Shown here piece by piece: positions 40,432 to 49,794 of a stretch of 64,000 bases of DNA (the stretch's first letter is position 1; every line of letters begins with the position of its first letter). A program made the position numbers and the translations under genes. Source of the DNA: Corynebacterium sp. 74A (GTDB lineage: Bacteria > Actinomycetota > Actinomycetes > Mycobacteriales > Mycobacteriaceae); the NCBI RefSeq assembly GCF_008930665.1, contig NZ_PQMG01000001.1, positions 496,001 to 560,000 on the forward strand, written 5' to 3'. The notes under the pieces are model-generated. The model worked only from the letters and a program-made list of their open reading frames with translations, ran no database searches and was not told where the DNA came from.

Positions 40432-43400
40432 TCAGCGCAAACGGTATTTCCGCCGCCTAGCTTCGCGCTTATCTTCGATATCCATCTGCTCATCGATCTC
40501 GGCGGCGGTGCGCGTGCCGCCCCGGCCCGCCCGGCGCCGCCGCGTCCCGGCCGCGGGGGCACCGCTACGTGCAGCACGGCCGCCCTCTGCGGTGGAGCTG
40601 CTCACCACCGGAGCGACGGTCTCCATGGCGGATTCCACGCCTGTGCTCACATTCACCCGATCCAGCTGGAACATGGTGGAAAGGAAATCCGCCACCCATT
40701 GCACAAGCTCGACATCGCGCAGCTGCGGATCGGTGATGGTGCGCCCCGCCTTGGGCAGCGGCACCATCACGGCCTTGGCGGCGGCGCGATAGGTAGAACC
40801 ACCATAGAGCCGCTTGAGCCGCACCTGCTGGGAGTCTTTGAGTTCCACGGGGTGAATCTTGATGCGATTGCCCTGGACCACGATATCGGCCACCTGCGCA
40901 CGGGCAGCCACCCGGCGCAGCCGTGCCATGGTGAGCAGGCGCTGGACCTCCACCGGCGGCTGGCCGAAACGATCGCTCATATCGTCTACGGCGCGGCCCA
41001 GCTCCTCCTCGGTGTTCGCAGCGGCAATAGTGCGATACATATCGAGACGCAGCCGCTCGGAGTTGATATAGCTATCGGGGATGTGGGCATCCACCGGCAG
41101 GTCGATGCGGATTTCGGTGGATTCCTTCTCGGTAGCGTCGAGGGGCTGACCGGAGGCGAGAGCACGGAAGGTCTCCACGGCCTCGCCCACGAGCCGCATA
41201 TACAGATCGAAGCCCACACCGGCGATATGCCCGGACTGTTCGGCGCCGAGCACATTGCCCGCGCCGCGCATCTCCAGATCCTTCATCGCCACGGCCATGC
41301 CCGCACCTAGGTCATTGTTGTGGGCGATGGTGGAGAGCCGGTCATAGGCGATCTCAGTGAGCAGTACTCCCTTGGGGTAGAGGAAGTAGGCATAGCCGCG
41401 CTCGCGGGAGCGCCCCACACGCCCGCGCAGCTGGTGCAGCTGCGACAGGCCCATATGGTGGGCGTTTTCCACGATGAGGGTATTGGCATTGGCGATATCG
41501 AGGCCGGTTTCCACGATCGTGGTACACACCAGCACGTCATAGTCGCGATTCCAGAAGCCCTGCACGGTTTGTTCCAGCAGCTGCTCGCTCATCTGGCCGT
41601 GGGCAACCACGATCCGCGCTTCGGGCACGAGATCACGCAGCTCGCTGGCGCGCTTATCAATATCTTTGACCTTATTGTGCACGAAGAACACCTGCCCATC
41701 GCGCAGGATTTCGCGCCGAATCGCCGCCGCGATCTGCTTGTCCTCGGCCGCGCCCACATAGGTCAGAACTGGGTGGCGATCCTCGGGCGGGGTGAGGATG
41801 GTCGACATCTCCCTGATGCCGGCCATGGACATCTCGAGGGTGCGCGGGATCGGGGTGGCAGACATGGTGAGCACGTCCACGTGGGTGCGCAGGCCCTTGA
41901 TATGTTCCTTGTGCTCCACGCCGAAGCGCTGTTCCTCGTCCACGATCACCAGCCCGAGGTTCTTCCAGGTCACACCGGTCTGCAGCAGGCGGTGGGTGCC
42001 GATCACCACATCTACCTCGCCGCTGGCCAAGCCGCTGATGATCTCCTTCGCCTCCGCGGTGGAGGTAAAACGCGATAGCCCACGGATGGTCACGGGAAAG
42101 CCCGCCATGCGTTCTTCGAAGGTGGATAGATGCTGCTGCGCCAGCAGCGTGGTGGGCACCAGCAACGCCACCTGCTTGCCATCTTGCACGGCCTTGAAGG
42201 CGGCGCGCACCGCCACCTCGGTTTTGCCATAGCCCACATCGCCGACGACCACACGGTCCATCGGCACCGGCTTTTCCATGTCCTCCTTCACCGCCTGAAT
42301 GGCTAGCATCTGGTCCTCGGTTTCGACGAAGGGGAAGTTATCCTCCATCTCCTTTTGCCAGGGCGAATCTGGGGCGAAGGCATAGCCGGGGGCGGCCTGG
42401 CGCTTGGCATAGAGCTCAATGAGTTCGCCGGCGATCTCGCGCACCGCGGCGCGCGCCTTGCGCTTGGTGTTCTTCCAGTCCGAGCCGCCCATCTTCGACA
42501 GCGTCGGGGTCTCCCCGCCCACATACTTACTCAGCAGGTCGATGGAGTCCATGGGCACATAGAGCTTATCGGCCGGCGCGCCCCGCTTGGAGGAGGCGTA
42601 TTCCAACACCACATACTCGCGCCGCGAGGTGCCATCGCCGGTGGTGATAGTGCGCTCGGTCATCTCCACAAAGCGGCCGATGCCATGGGTGTCATGCACC
42701 ACATAGTCGCCCTTTTTCAGCGCCAGCGGATCCACCCTATTGCGCTTTTTCGCTGGACGACGCTTCGCCCCAGCAATATCCCCCACGCGGTTACCGGTGA
42801 GGTCTGTCTCCGTGATCACCACCAGATTCGGGCCGTCAAAGACCACACCGTTATGGGCGAAGGCCTGATAGAGCGTCACCTCGCCATCGCTCGGCTGCCA
42901 GCCGGGGGAGGCCACGGTGGTGCGGATTCCCTGCTCCTTAAACCGCTCCCGCATGCGCTTAATCGCCCCCTTGGCCGGGGCAATATAGGCGACCTTACCG
43001 CCGGCGAGGGTATGCGCCAGCAGCTTTTTCATCATGGACTCAATCTCTTTGAGATCACCCCGCGGCTGCGGCGGCAGCGACAACTCCACAGGCAGGGTGA
43101 GATCCTCGCTGGCCTCCAAAATCCCCGGTTCTGCCGCGGTCCAGTGCGGCTGGGAGTGAGCGAGCATGGCGTCGTGAAGCGCATCGATGCCCACATAGGA
43201 GCCTGCCGAGAGGTCCAGATCGGCGCTGGCCACCGGTGCTGTGCCGCCCATTGCGGCCACCTCCCACCCGGCGGCCAAAAACTCTTCATCCGTGGCGATG
43301 AGATCGCTGATACGGGCCATGATTTTCTGCGGCGCCAGCTCCAGCACATGCCAGCCACTGCCCAAGACCTGCGGCAACGGCACTAGCTCATGCGGGCTAA

Positions 43401-44232
43401 GCACCGGCAGCAGCGCCTCCATGCCATCGGCGTAGGTGTGGGTAGAGATCTTATCCAGCAGCTCCCCGAGGGCCGGGTGATGCGCATAGGTGCGCGCCAG
43501 CTCACGGGCACGACCCGCCACCGCATCGTCGATGAGCAGCGTGCGCGCGGGATAAATCGAGAGCTGCTCGAGCACGCGGTCGGCAATGGCGCGCTGATCC
43601 GCCACCGCGAACTCGCGCATCTCGCTAACCTCATCGCCCCAGAACTCGATGCGCACCGCCTGATCGGCTGTGGTGGGAAACACATCGATAATCCCGCCGC
43701 GGGTGGCGAACTCGCCGCGGCGAGAGACCATATCCACATGCGAGTAGCCGAAAAACACCAGCTGGGTGCGCAGCTGCTCAAAATCGCATTCCGCATCGGC
43801 CTGCAGGCGAATCGAGCGCTGCTCGGTATTCAGCACCGGCTGGCAATAACTGCGCGCCGGGGTGACCACCACGCGATAATCCTGCAGGGTGTCTAGGGTG
43901 TGGGCGCGACGGCCCACGATGTCCATCCCGGGGCTCAAGCGCTCGTGCGGCAGCGTCTCCCAAGAGGGCAAAAAGGCCACCTTCTCCCCCAGCATGGCCT
44001 TTAGCTCAGCGGTGAGATCCTCGGCCTCGCGGCCATTGGCGGTGACCACCAACAGCCGTGCCTTGTGCGCCAATGCCGCTATCGTCCACGGCCGGGCCTG
44101 ATCAACGAGCGAGAGGTGCAGGCGCGGATCGCCCACATGGGTGAGTAATCCAGCGAACTTCTTATCCTCTGCGGCCGTGCGGGCCAAGCCGCTGAGCATG
44201 GGGGTGGATGATGCGGACGCCTCGTGAGTCAC
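40432..44232 (-). CDS. mfd: Transcription-repair coupling factor
   Basis: 1266 residues, GTG start. Displaces stalled RNA polymerase and recruits UvrA. In order: UvrB-like N-terminal domain (FFGYSHVDMVSRRGEFATRGG), CarD-like polymerase-interaction domain about residues 500-580 (GDYVVHDTHGIGRFVEM; EYASSKRGAPADKLYVP), RecG-like helicase with Walker A VGDVGYGKTEVAVRAAFKA about 660, IVDEEQRFGVEHKE (DEEQ), SATPIPRTLEMSMAGIR, and a C-terminal TRCF domain. The last 50 residues are a basic Arg/Ala/Gly tail beyond the usual end. Position beside mazG and tetR is conserved with Rv1019-Rv1021. Confidence 0.97.
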   Translation of the reverse strand: MTHEASASSTPMLSGLARTAAEDKKFAGLLTHVGDPRLHLSLVDQARPWTIAALAHKARLLVVTANGREAEDLTAELKAMLGEKVAFLPSWETLPHERLSPGMDIVGRRAHTLDTLQDYRVVVTPARSYCQPVLNTEQRSIRLQADAECDFEQLRTQLVFFGYSHVDMVSRRGEFATRGGIIDVFPTTADQAVRIEFWGDEVSEMREFAVADQRAIADRVLEQLSIYPARTLLIDDAVAGRARELARTYAHHPALGELLDKISTHTYADGMEALLPVLSPHELVPLPQVLGSGWHVLELAPQKIMARISDLIATDEEFLAAGWEVAAMGGTAPVASADLDLSAGSYVGIDALHDAMLAHSQPHWTAAEPGILEASEDLTLPVELSLPPQPRGDLKEIESMMKKLLAHTLAGGKVAYIAPAKGAIKRMRERFKEQGIRTTVASPGWQPSDGEVTLYQAFAHNGVVFDGPNLVVITETDLTGNRVGDIAGAKRRPAKKRNRVDPLALKKGDYVVHDTHGIGRFVEMTERTITTGDGTSRREYVVLEYASSKRGAPADKLYVPMDSIDLLSKYVGGETPTLSKMGGSDWKNTKRKARAAVREIAGELIELYAKRQAAPGYAFAPDSPWQKEMEDNFPFVETEDQMLAIQAVKEDMEKPVPMDRVVVGDVGYGKTEVAVRAAFKAVQDGKQVALLVPTTLLAQQHLSTFEERMAGFPVTIRGLSRFTSTAEAKEIISGLASGEVDVVIGTHRLLQTGVTWKNLGLVIVDEEQRFGVEHKEHIKGLRTHVDVLTMSATPIPRTLEMSMAGIREMSTILTPPEDRHPVLTYVGAAEDKQIAAAIRREILRDGQVFFVHNKVKDIDKRASELRDLVPEARIVVAHGQMSEQLLEQTVQGFWNRDYDVLVCTTIVETGLDIANANTLIVENAHHMGLSQLHQLRGRVGRSRERGYAYFLYPKGVLLTEIAYDRLSTIAHNNDLGAGMAVAMKDLEMRGAGNVLGAEQSGHIAGVGFDLYMRLVGEAVETFRALASGQPLDATEKESTEIRIDLPVDAHIPDSYINSERLRLDMYRTIAAANTEEELGRAVDDMSDRFGQPPVEVQRLLTMARLRRVAARAQVADIVVQGNRIKIHPVELKDSQQVRLKRLYGGSTYRAAAKAVMVPLPKAGRTITDPQLRDVELVQWVADFLSTMFQLDRVNVSTGVESAMETVAPVVSSSTAEGGRAARSGAPAAGTRRRRAGRGGTRTAAEIDEQMDIEDKREARRRKYRLR

Positions 44233-44435
44233 GGCTGGGCGATGCCTTCCTAAAAACGGTGGATGAATTCTACACAGCGCGGTCGCCGACGAGCGCCGCC
44301 GTGGGCGCGGCAGGCCAGTCCCCTGCGCTGCCGTGCACCTTACCGCGCTGATACTACTCGTAGGCGAGGTGTGGGCAGCAGCAGAGCCGGCGCGACAGCG
44401 CGCCGGTAGCAGGGGGGGGAGTTTCAGGTATCGGG

Positions 44436-45212
44436 TTAGTCCGCAGCTGGGGTGGAACCTGCCGCAGAGTCTCCACCTGCCGGATTCTGGGCGCCATCGC
44501 TGTGGGTACTGTCGTCCTGGGCGGTGCGGCGGCTATGGGCGCGCTGCAGAGCCTCGGGGGTTTCGGTGGGCTGATAGTACTTGGCGTTTTCGCCGACCGT
44601 CTTCAGCTCCGGATCGCGCAGGCTGGGATCAGCCACCATGCCGGCCAGGCCATTCCAGCAGAGATTAACGATGTGCGCGGCCACCACTTCTTTACTGGGC
44701 TCGCGCACATCCAGCCACCACTGCGCCGTGGAGGAGGCCATACCCACCAGCGCCTGGCCGTAAAGTACCGCCACATCGGGGTTGAGCCCCGACTTTTCGA
44801 AAGCACCGGCCAGAATATAGGAGACTTTGCCCACGGTGTCATTGAGCAGCGTGGAATAGGTGTTGTGCTGCTCGGGGTCCACATCGCGGGTAAGGATGGT
44901 GAACTCATCGGTGTGGTCTTCCACGAAAGACAAGAAGGCCATCACCGCGGATTCCACCCGGCGGCGGTAGCCGGAACAGTTCAGGGCATTTTCAATCACC
45001 GAGCGCATCAGCTGCGTATCGCGGTCCACGACCTCGGCATAGAGCCCCTCTTTACCACCAAAGTGCTCGTACACCACCGGCTTGGACACCCCTGCGCGAG
45101 AGGCAATCTCCTCCACGCTGGTGCCCTTGAGCCCGCGCTCAGCAAATACTGTGCGTCCTACTTCTACTAGTTGCTCGCGGCGCTGCTTGCCGGTCATCCT
45201 CCGCTTAACCAT
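44436..45212 (-). CDS. TetR-family transcriptional regulator upstream of mfd
   Basis: 258 residues. N-terminal helix-turn-helix GTSVEEIASRAGVSKPVVYEHFGGKEGLYAEVV (residues about 30-62). The ligand domain includes WWLDVREPSKEVVAAHIVNLCWNGLAG. The acidic, Ser/Ala-rich tail of about 50 residues looks disordered. Equivalent in position to Rv1019. Regulon and ligand unknown. It ends about 200 bases before mfd on the same strand. Confidence 0.88.
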   Translation of the reverse strand: MVKRRMTGKQRREQLVEVGRTVFAERGLKGTSVEEIASRAGVSKPVVYEHFGGKEGLYAEVVDRDTQLMRSVIENALNCSGYRRRVESAVMAFLSFVEDHTDEFTILTRDVDPEQHNTYSTLLNDTVGKVSYILAGAFEKSGLNPDVAVLYGQALVGMASSTAQWWLDVREPSKEVVAAHIVNLCWNGLAGMVADPSLRDPELKTVGENAKYYQPTETPEALQRAHSRRTAQDDSTHSDGAQNPAGGDSAAGSTPAAD

Positions 45213-45341
45213 GCCGTAGAGCCTATACGCTTATGCATCTCTCAGTCTCATCTTTCCCCTCATACCTCCCCCACCAACGATTGGCACGCCCCCGACGCTA
45301 TGTTGTAGGATTTCTAGCGCACGGCCGTAGGGCATGTGCGT

Positions 45342-45413
45342 TTCCCCATGGTGTAATTGGCAACACTACGGTTTTTGGTACCGTCATTCTAGGTTCGAGT
45401 CCTGGTGGGGAAG
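45342..45413 (+). tRNA. tRNA-Gln (anticodon UUG)
   Basis: A 72-nt cloverleaf: acceptor TTCCCCA pairs with TGGGGAA, D-arm GTGTAATTGGCAACAC, anticodon arm ACGGT-TTTTGGT-ACCGT with anticodon TTG, T-arm CTAGG-TTCGAGT-CCTGG, discriminator G, no encoded CCA. Followed by CTTTTTT, a probable terminator run. Confidence 0.95.
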
Positions 45414-45792
45414 CTTTTTTATTTCCCCACCTGAACTGCACATAGTCCGCCAGTCGGAACACATTATGCACCCCCGATCGAGAGGGTTTACCCCCTTTCT
45501 TCGCAGAGCTGCTGCACTGCTGCCTTTAGCCGGTGACAGGCTCGATACCTGCCCGGCATGCCCGCGCGGTCCGCACCCCCACGGGCACCACTCACCCATC
45601 CCCCCATTCGGGCATAGCTCCCGCTCAGCATCGAGACATATTTTTGCGGCCCTACACACCCACTCTGTAACCTCTGTGACAAGAGTAAAGTCTCATTGAG
45701 GTAACACCTGATAAGCTCCCCAGCGATATAGATCAGTGATGCCGCCGACGGGCGGTGCTGATGTTTTCCGTGACCCGATTGGAAAGAACTTC
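45414..45792. other. Intergenic region between tRNA-Gln and the SGNH hydrolase
   Basis: 379 bases with no gene that I can support. It begins with the tRNA T-run. The last 130 bases are lower in GC and promoter-like (TATAGA near 45728). No repeat or structured RNA recognised. Confidence 0.5.
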
Positions 45793-46650
45793 ATGAAGTC
45801 TGCATCTCAGACCCGCACTAAGGTGCTGTCTCTTGTGACCGCCGCCGCCGCTGCTATGGGAATCTCCGCCGCCCTGCCGGCCCCCTCCCACGCGGCCCCC
45901 GGCAATGTCGTCGTGGTTGGCGATTCCATGCCCGCCAATCCGAGCATCGAGGACTTCGTTGCCTCCAAGCTCCCTGAGCAGGCTCGCGTCATCACCCCGA
46001 ACGCCCACCTCAACCAGGTGGGATGCGGCAGCGATGGTCTTTTCTCCGGCACTTATGCCCGCGTCTCGAACAAGCCCGTGGATGATTTCACCTGCCCCGG
46101 CGCCAGCTTCATGAGCGGCGGCATGCGCGTGGACTTCGCCATTGACACCGCGGCACGGCGCGGCAAGCTCAACAACGGCACCTCCGAGGTGGTCATCTTC
46201 GCCGGCGGCAATGACACCTACTCGCGGATGAGCAGCCAGTCCCTGCCCGATATTGAGCGCGATCTCTACGGCGCGATCCGCCACTCCATCGCCAAGGCCA
46301 AGCGCTTTGCCCCGAATGCCCGAGTGAAGGTCGTCGGCATGCCGCATGTGGCCAATGCGGAAGGCGGCGTGTGCCTGATCAACGTGATCCCCAATGTGCC
46401 GCTGGGCATTCCTGCCCGCACCGTCAATGACGTCGAGCGCCACCTGCAGTGGGCACAGGTGAACGCCTCCCGTGATGGTGGCGCCACCTTCGTAGACACC
46501 AAGCCGATCTCCGATGGCCACGAAATGTGCTCCAATGATCGCTGGATCACCGGCATCGTGGACACCACCGCCCGCAGCCCGCACAAGCTCATGTTCCACA
46601 TGACCGATGCCGGCCTGAACGCGGTCGCTAGCCACACCGCCCGCTCCTAA
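45793..46650 (+). CDS. Secreted SGNH/GDSL-type hydrolase
   Basis: 285 residues from the ATG at 45793 (GGAAAG upstream). A Sec signal peptide is clear (basic start, hydrophobic core, cleavage near SHA-AP about residue 35). The mature protein has the SGNH blocks: VVVGDSMPANP (catalytic Ser), a Gly in GASFMSGG, FAGGNDTYS (Asn), and FHMTDAG near the C-terminus (catalytic His). Cys residues are spaced for disulfides. Secreted SGNH esterases are frequent in corynebacteria and act on lipids or cell-envelope acyl groups. The substrate is not readable. Confidence 0.87.
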   Translation: MKSASQTRTKVLSLVTAAAAAMGISAALPAPSHAAPGNVVVVGDSMPANPSIEDFVASKLPEQARVITPNAHLNQVGCGSDGLFSGTYARVSNKPVDDFTCPGASFMSGGMRVDFAIDTAARRGKLNNGTSEVVIFAGGNDTYSRMSSQSLPDIERDLYGAIRHSIAKAKRFAPNARVKVVGMPHVANAEGGVCLINVIPNVPLGIPARTVNDVERHLQWAQVNASRDGGATFVDTKPISDGHEMCSNDRWITGIVDTTARSPHKLMFHMTDAGLNAVASHTARS

Positions 46651-46691
46651 TACCCGCACCGGCCCCGCGCGGGCTACGGGTTCTATACACA

Positions 46692-46740
46692 CCAACGCCC
46701 AGCCTCTCCCCTGCTCTATCGGGGCGAGGCTGGGCGTTGG
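46692..46740. terminator. Strong bidirectional terminator hairpin
   Basis: A 15-bp perfect inverted repeat (CCAACGCCCAGCCTC and GAGGCTGGGCGTTGG) with a loop of about 19 bases lies between convergent genes ending at 46650 and 46771. No long T-run. Confidence 0.82.
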
Positions 46741-46770
46741 CGTATCTTGCAGGCTGCAAGCGCCGAGCGG

Positions 46771-47730
46771 CTAGAGCTCGGGCTTGTCCTCTACGGCCGC
46801 GATGGCCTCGGTAACCAGCTGCCAGAAACGGCCATGGTCCAAGGTGGTCGCGACCTGGGTGGGGCACTCGGGGCCGGCGGGGGCACGGAAATCCACCACG
46901 GTCATGCCGGTGGTGAGACTGCCCTGCAACTCGACGTCGATGGGGGCACGGCGGGTGGCCACACACTCGGGATCGATGAGATAGGCGATCGTGCAGGGAT
47001 CGTGCACCGGCGGATCGTCGAAGCCTTGGTTTTCCCTATAGGCCTCGCGGAAGAAACCGCATAGATCCACCACCAATTGGGAGCAATCGGTGCCCAGCTG
47101 CGCGATCTGCTGCTCGACCTCGCGGGTCGCGAGCGCCTGGTGGGTGAGATCCAGGCCCACCATGGTCACCGGCCAGCCGGCGTTGAACACGATATGTGCG
47201 GCTTCCGGGTCCACGTAGACATTGAACTCGGCCCAGGCAGTGCGGTTTCCGGTGTGATAGCCGCCGCCCATGAGCACCACCTCGCGGACCTTGGGCACAA
47301 TGCGCGGCTCTTTGCGCACCGCGAGAGCGATATTGGTCAGCGGGCCGGTGGGAACGAGAGTGATCTCGCCGTCCTCACTGGCCATGATGGTGTCAATGAT
47401 GAAGTCCACGCCGTGTTGCTCGCCGAGCGGCACCCGCGGCGTGGGCAGGGTGGCCCCGTCTAGGCCGGTCTCGCCGTGCACATCGGCGGCGACGCTCAGC
47501 GGCCGCACCAGCGGGCGGTCGCAGCCGGCATAGACCACGGTGTCCAGCCGAGCCGCGGTGGCCACGGAGCGGGCGTTGTGGGTGACCTTCTCTAAGGTCT
47601 GGTTGCCGCCGATGGTGGTAATGCCCACCAGGTCGATGGCGGGGTTGCCGCCGGCGAGGATGATGGCCACGGCGTCATCGTGGCCGGGATCGCAATCGAG
47701 AATGATTTTCCGTGGGGTATCTGCGCTCAT
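46771..47730 (-). CDS. Ribonucleoside hydrolase (inosine/uridine-preferring family)
   Basis: 319 residues. Hydrolyses the N-glycosidic bond of nucleosides for base salvage. The Ca-binding Asp cluster is at the N-terminus (IILDCDPGHDDAVAI), followed by GITTIGGNQTLEKVTHNA, LVPTGPLTNIALA, VLMGGGYHTGNRTAWAEFNVYVDPEAA and VGLDLTHQAL, and a C-terminal DPCTIAYLIDPE carrying the active-site Asp. Cytosolic, no signal peptide. Substrate preference among nucleosides cannot be set by eye. Confidence 0.93.
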   Translation of the reverse strand: MSADTPRKIILDCDPGHDDAVAIILAGGNPAIDLVGITTIGGNQTLEKVTHNARSVATAARLDTVVYAGCDRPLVRPLSVAADVHGETGLDGATLPTPRVPLGEQHGVDFIIDTIMASEDGEITLVPTGPLTNIALAVRKEPRIVPKVREVVLMGGGYHTGNRTAWAEFNVYVDPEAAHIVFNAGWPVTMVGLDLTHQALATREVEQQIAQLGTDCSQLVVDLCGFFREAYRENQGFDDPPVHDPCTIAYLIDPECVATRRAPIDVELQGSLTTGMTVVDFRAPAGPECPTQVATTLDHGRFWQLVTEAIAAVEDKPEL

Positions 47731-47784
47731 AGTCTCCAGTGTAGGAGTCCCCGCTGCCCCGCGCGGGCGGCACGGGCCACAGTG

Positions 47785-48582
47785 TTAGTGCGCGGGCAGC
47801 ACTGCGCTCTGGTACTCGGCGCGGATAAAATCGGCGACTTCGTGGGACTCAAGCGCCTGGGCGAGGGCCTGTACCGCCGGCGAGTCTGCCTTATCCTCCG
47901 GCGCCACCAGAATATTCACATAGGGGTTATTCTCCGGCTTCTCTGAGGCAAGACCATCCTCTGCGTAGTTCAGCCCGGCTTCGAGTGCGAAGTTGCCATT
48001 GATCACCGCTGCGGCCACATCCTCATCCTCGAGCGTCTGCGGCAGCAGACGGGCGTCGACGGGCGTGATGGTCAGATCGCGCGGATTAGCGGTGATGTCC
48101 TCCACGGCCGTCTCGGCGCCGCGATCATCCACCTCGATCAGCCCAGTATCGGCAAGTAGCGCCAGGGCGCGGGCACGATTCACCGGGTCATTGGGGATGG
48201 TCACCGTGGCGCCGTCGGGCAGCGCCTCGAGGGAATCAATGCTGGTAGAAAACAGCGTCAGTGGCTCGAGGTGGACGCTAGCGACACTGCGTAGGCTGTG
48301 ATCGTCGTTTTCCTCGCTCCATTCCTCTAGGTAGGGCTGGTGTTGGAAGAAGTTGGCGTCGGCATCGCCGTGGGTGGTCACGTGATTGGGGTCGATTCCC
48401 CCTTGGATCACCTTCACATCCAGCTCCACTCCCTCCGCGAGGCCCTCGTCTGCGATATATTCCAGAATCCGGGCATGCGGCTCGGGCGAGGCGACAACGG
48501 TGAGTGTGTTCTCATCCGGCTGGGCGCTACAGGCGCTGAGGCCCAGGACGCACACTGCGGCGGCGGCAATCTTCTTAATCAT
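47785..48582 (-). CDS. metQ: MetQ/NlpA-type substrate-binding lipoprotein
   Basis: 265 residues. Lipoprotein signal with lipobox LSAC at about residues 15-18. Mature protein is the NlpA family: LTVVASPEPHARILEYIADEGLAEGVELDVKVIQGG, ANFFQHQPYLEEW, TIPNDPVNRARALALLADTGLI and FALEAGLNYAEDG, which match D/L-methionine binding proteins. No metN or metI is adjacent, so it must use a transporter encoded elsewhere or have another role. Starts four bases after the upstream oxygenase stop and is thus in the operon with the McbR-type operator at 49647-49662. Family assignment is firm; ligand is inferred. Confidence 0.9.
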   Translation of the reverse strand: MIKKIAAAAVCVLGLSACSAQPDENTLTVVASPEPHARILEYIADEGLAEGVELDVKVIQGGIDPNHVTTHGDADANFFQHQPYLEEWSEENDDHSLRSVASVHLEPLTLFSTSIDSLEALPDGATVTIPNDPVNRARALALLADTGLIEVDDRGAETAVEDITANPRDLTITPVDARLLPQTLEDEDVAAAVINGNFALEAGLNYAEDGLASEKPENNPYVNILVAPEDKADSPAVQALAQALESHEVADFIRAEYQSAVLPAH

Positions 48583-48586
48583 GGTT

Positions 48587-49636
48587 TTAGGCTGCTTTCT
48601 TGTGCTTATCGACGATATCCGCGAAGTTATCCGCGAGGTATTGGTGATATTTCTGGGTCACATCAGGGTGGGCGCGCAGCCGAGACTTCAGGGCGTTTAA
48701 GCCATTGGTGCTATAGATCTGCTCGCCATCGAGATCCACGCCCACCTCCGTGGGGGAGTCACGCAGCTCCGGCGGGAGGCTGATGCGGGGCACCTCGGCA
48801 TCGAGCGCGGGGCTATAGAAGAAGGGAATGGAGAAGCGGTCCGTGCCCGGCGCGGAAGGCAGCACCCGGTGCGGGGTGGCCTTAAGGTAGCCGCCGGTGG
48901 CCACGCTGAGCAGCTCGCCGATATTGACGATGAGGTAATCCTCCACGGCGGGAACATTCACCCAGCTGCCGTCGACAAGCACCTGCAGGCCGCGCGAGCC
49001 CTCCTCCACCGTGAGCAGAGTGATAAAACCGGCGTCGTGGTGCGCGCCGACGCCCTGGCGGGTGGCCGAGAGATCGTGGCCGGGATAGTGCACGATCTTC
49101 AGCAGCGAGTGCGGGGCGCGGAAGGCCTCGGCGAAAAAGTCCTCCTCCTCGCCGAAGGCCACCGCCCATGCCCGTAGCAGGCCGGCGCCGATCTGTTCGA
49201 GCTGGGCAAACCACGCCAGCGCGCGGTCTTTGAGCTCGGGTTGATCCGCAGGCCATTGATTGGGCCCTTGCAGGATCTTCCACGGCTGCTCCGGCACCTT
49301 CTCGAGCTCGGCGGGCAGCTCAGGGCCGATATCCAGCTGCTCGCGCCAATCGCGCAAGCCCTGGGTGCGTTCGGTGCCGGTGGCGGTATAGCCGCGGTAG
49401 TGCGGGGAATGTATTTGGGAGATGCGCCGCTTTTGCGCTGCGGGCTGGGCGAAAAAGGATTGAGCCTCGGCCAAGAGCCCCTCGCGGGCGCGGGGGGCAA
49501 TGCCGTGGTTGGCAAGGTAGAAAAAGCCCACCTCGTGCGCCGCCTGGAGCAAGGCATGAAGCTCGTCTTCATATCCGGGATGCTCTGGGTTGCGTAGCCG
49601 AGAGAAGTCAATGACGGGAATAGTTGGTGTGTGCAT
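48587..49636 (-). CDS. 2-oxoglutarate/Fe(II) oxygenase, isopenicillin-N-synthase family
   Basis: 349 residues. The DIOX_N region (PVIDFSRLRNPEH; AAHEVGFFYLANHG) is followed by the double-stranded beta-helix core: HHDAGFITLLTVEEGSRGLQV gives the HxD pair, YLKATPHRVLPS the distal His, and RFSIPFFYSP the Arg/Ser that binds 2-oxoglutarate. Family enzymes oxidise small molecules; no substrate can be named. It is the first gene of an operon with a metQ-type lipoprotein and is preceded by a perfect McbR box overlapping a TATGAT -10, so a role in organic sulfur use is a reasonable inference. No ribosome binding site is visible; the transcript may be leaderless. Confidence 0.88.
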   Translation of the reverse strand: MHTPTIPVIDFSRLRNPEHPGYEDELHALLQAAHEVGFFYLANHGIAPRAREGLLAEAQSFFAQPAAQKRRISQIHSPHYRGYTATGTERTQGLRDWREQLDIGPELPAELEKVPEQPWKILQGPNQWPADQPELKDRALAWFAQLEQIGAGLLRAWAVAFGEEEDFFAEAFRAPHSLLKIVHYPGHDLSATRQGVGAHHDAGFITLLTVEEGSRGLQVLVDGSWVNVPAVEDYLIVNIGELLSVATGGYLKATPHRVLPSAPGTDRFSIPFFYSPALDAEVPRISLPPELRDSPTEVGVDLDGEQIYSTNGLNALKSRLRAHPDVTQKYHQYLADNFADIVDKHKKAA

Positions 49637-49646
49637 GCCGCCATCA

Positions 49647-49662
49647 TAGACACCTCTGTCTA
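49647..49662 (-). promoter_or_regulatory. McbR-type operator with an overlapping leaderless promoter
   Basis: TAGACACCTCTGTCTA is a perfect TAGAC-N6-GTCTA. It ends 11 bases before the oxygenase ATG. On the minus strand the box runs straight into TATGAT, which lies six bases before the ATG, so binding would block a promoter whose transcript could begin at or next to the start codon. Confidence 0.78.
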
Positions 49663-49794
49663 TTTATTTCGCGCACTACCCCCGATAGATGGCCATCATA
49701 TTGGTTTGATAGTGCGCCTAGCTGGCATTTTGAGATAGACCGCTCGGTACGCGGGGGAGGCTCGGGGCGGTACGGACAGAGCGTCCCTGCGGCC

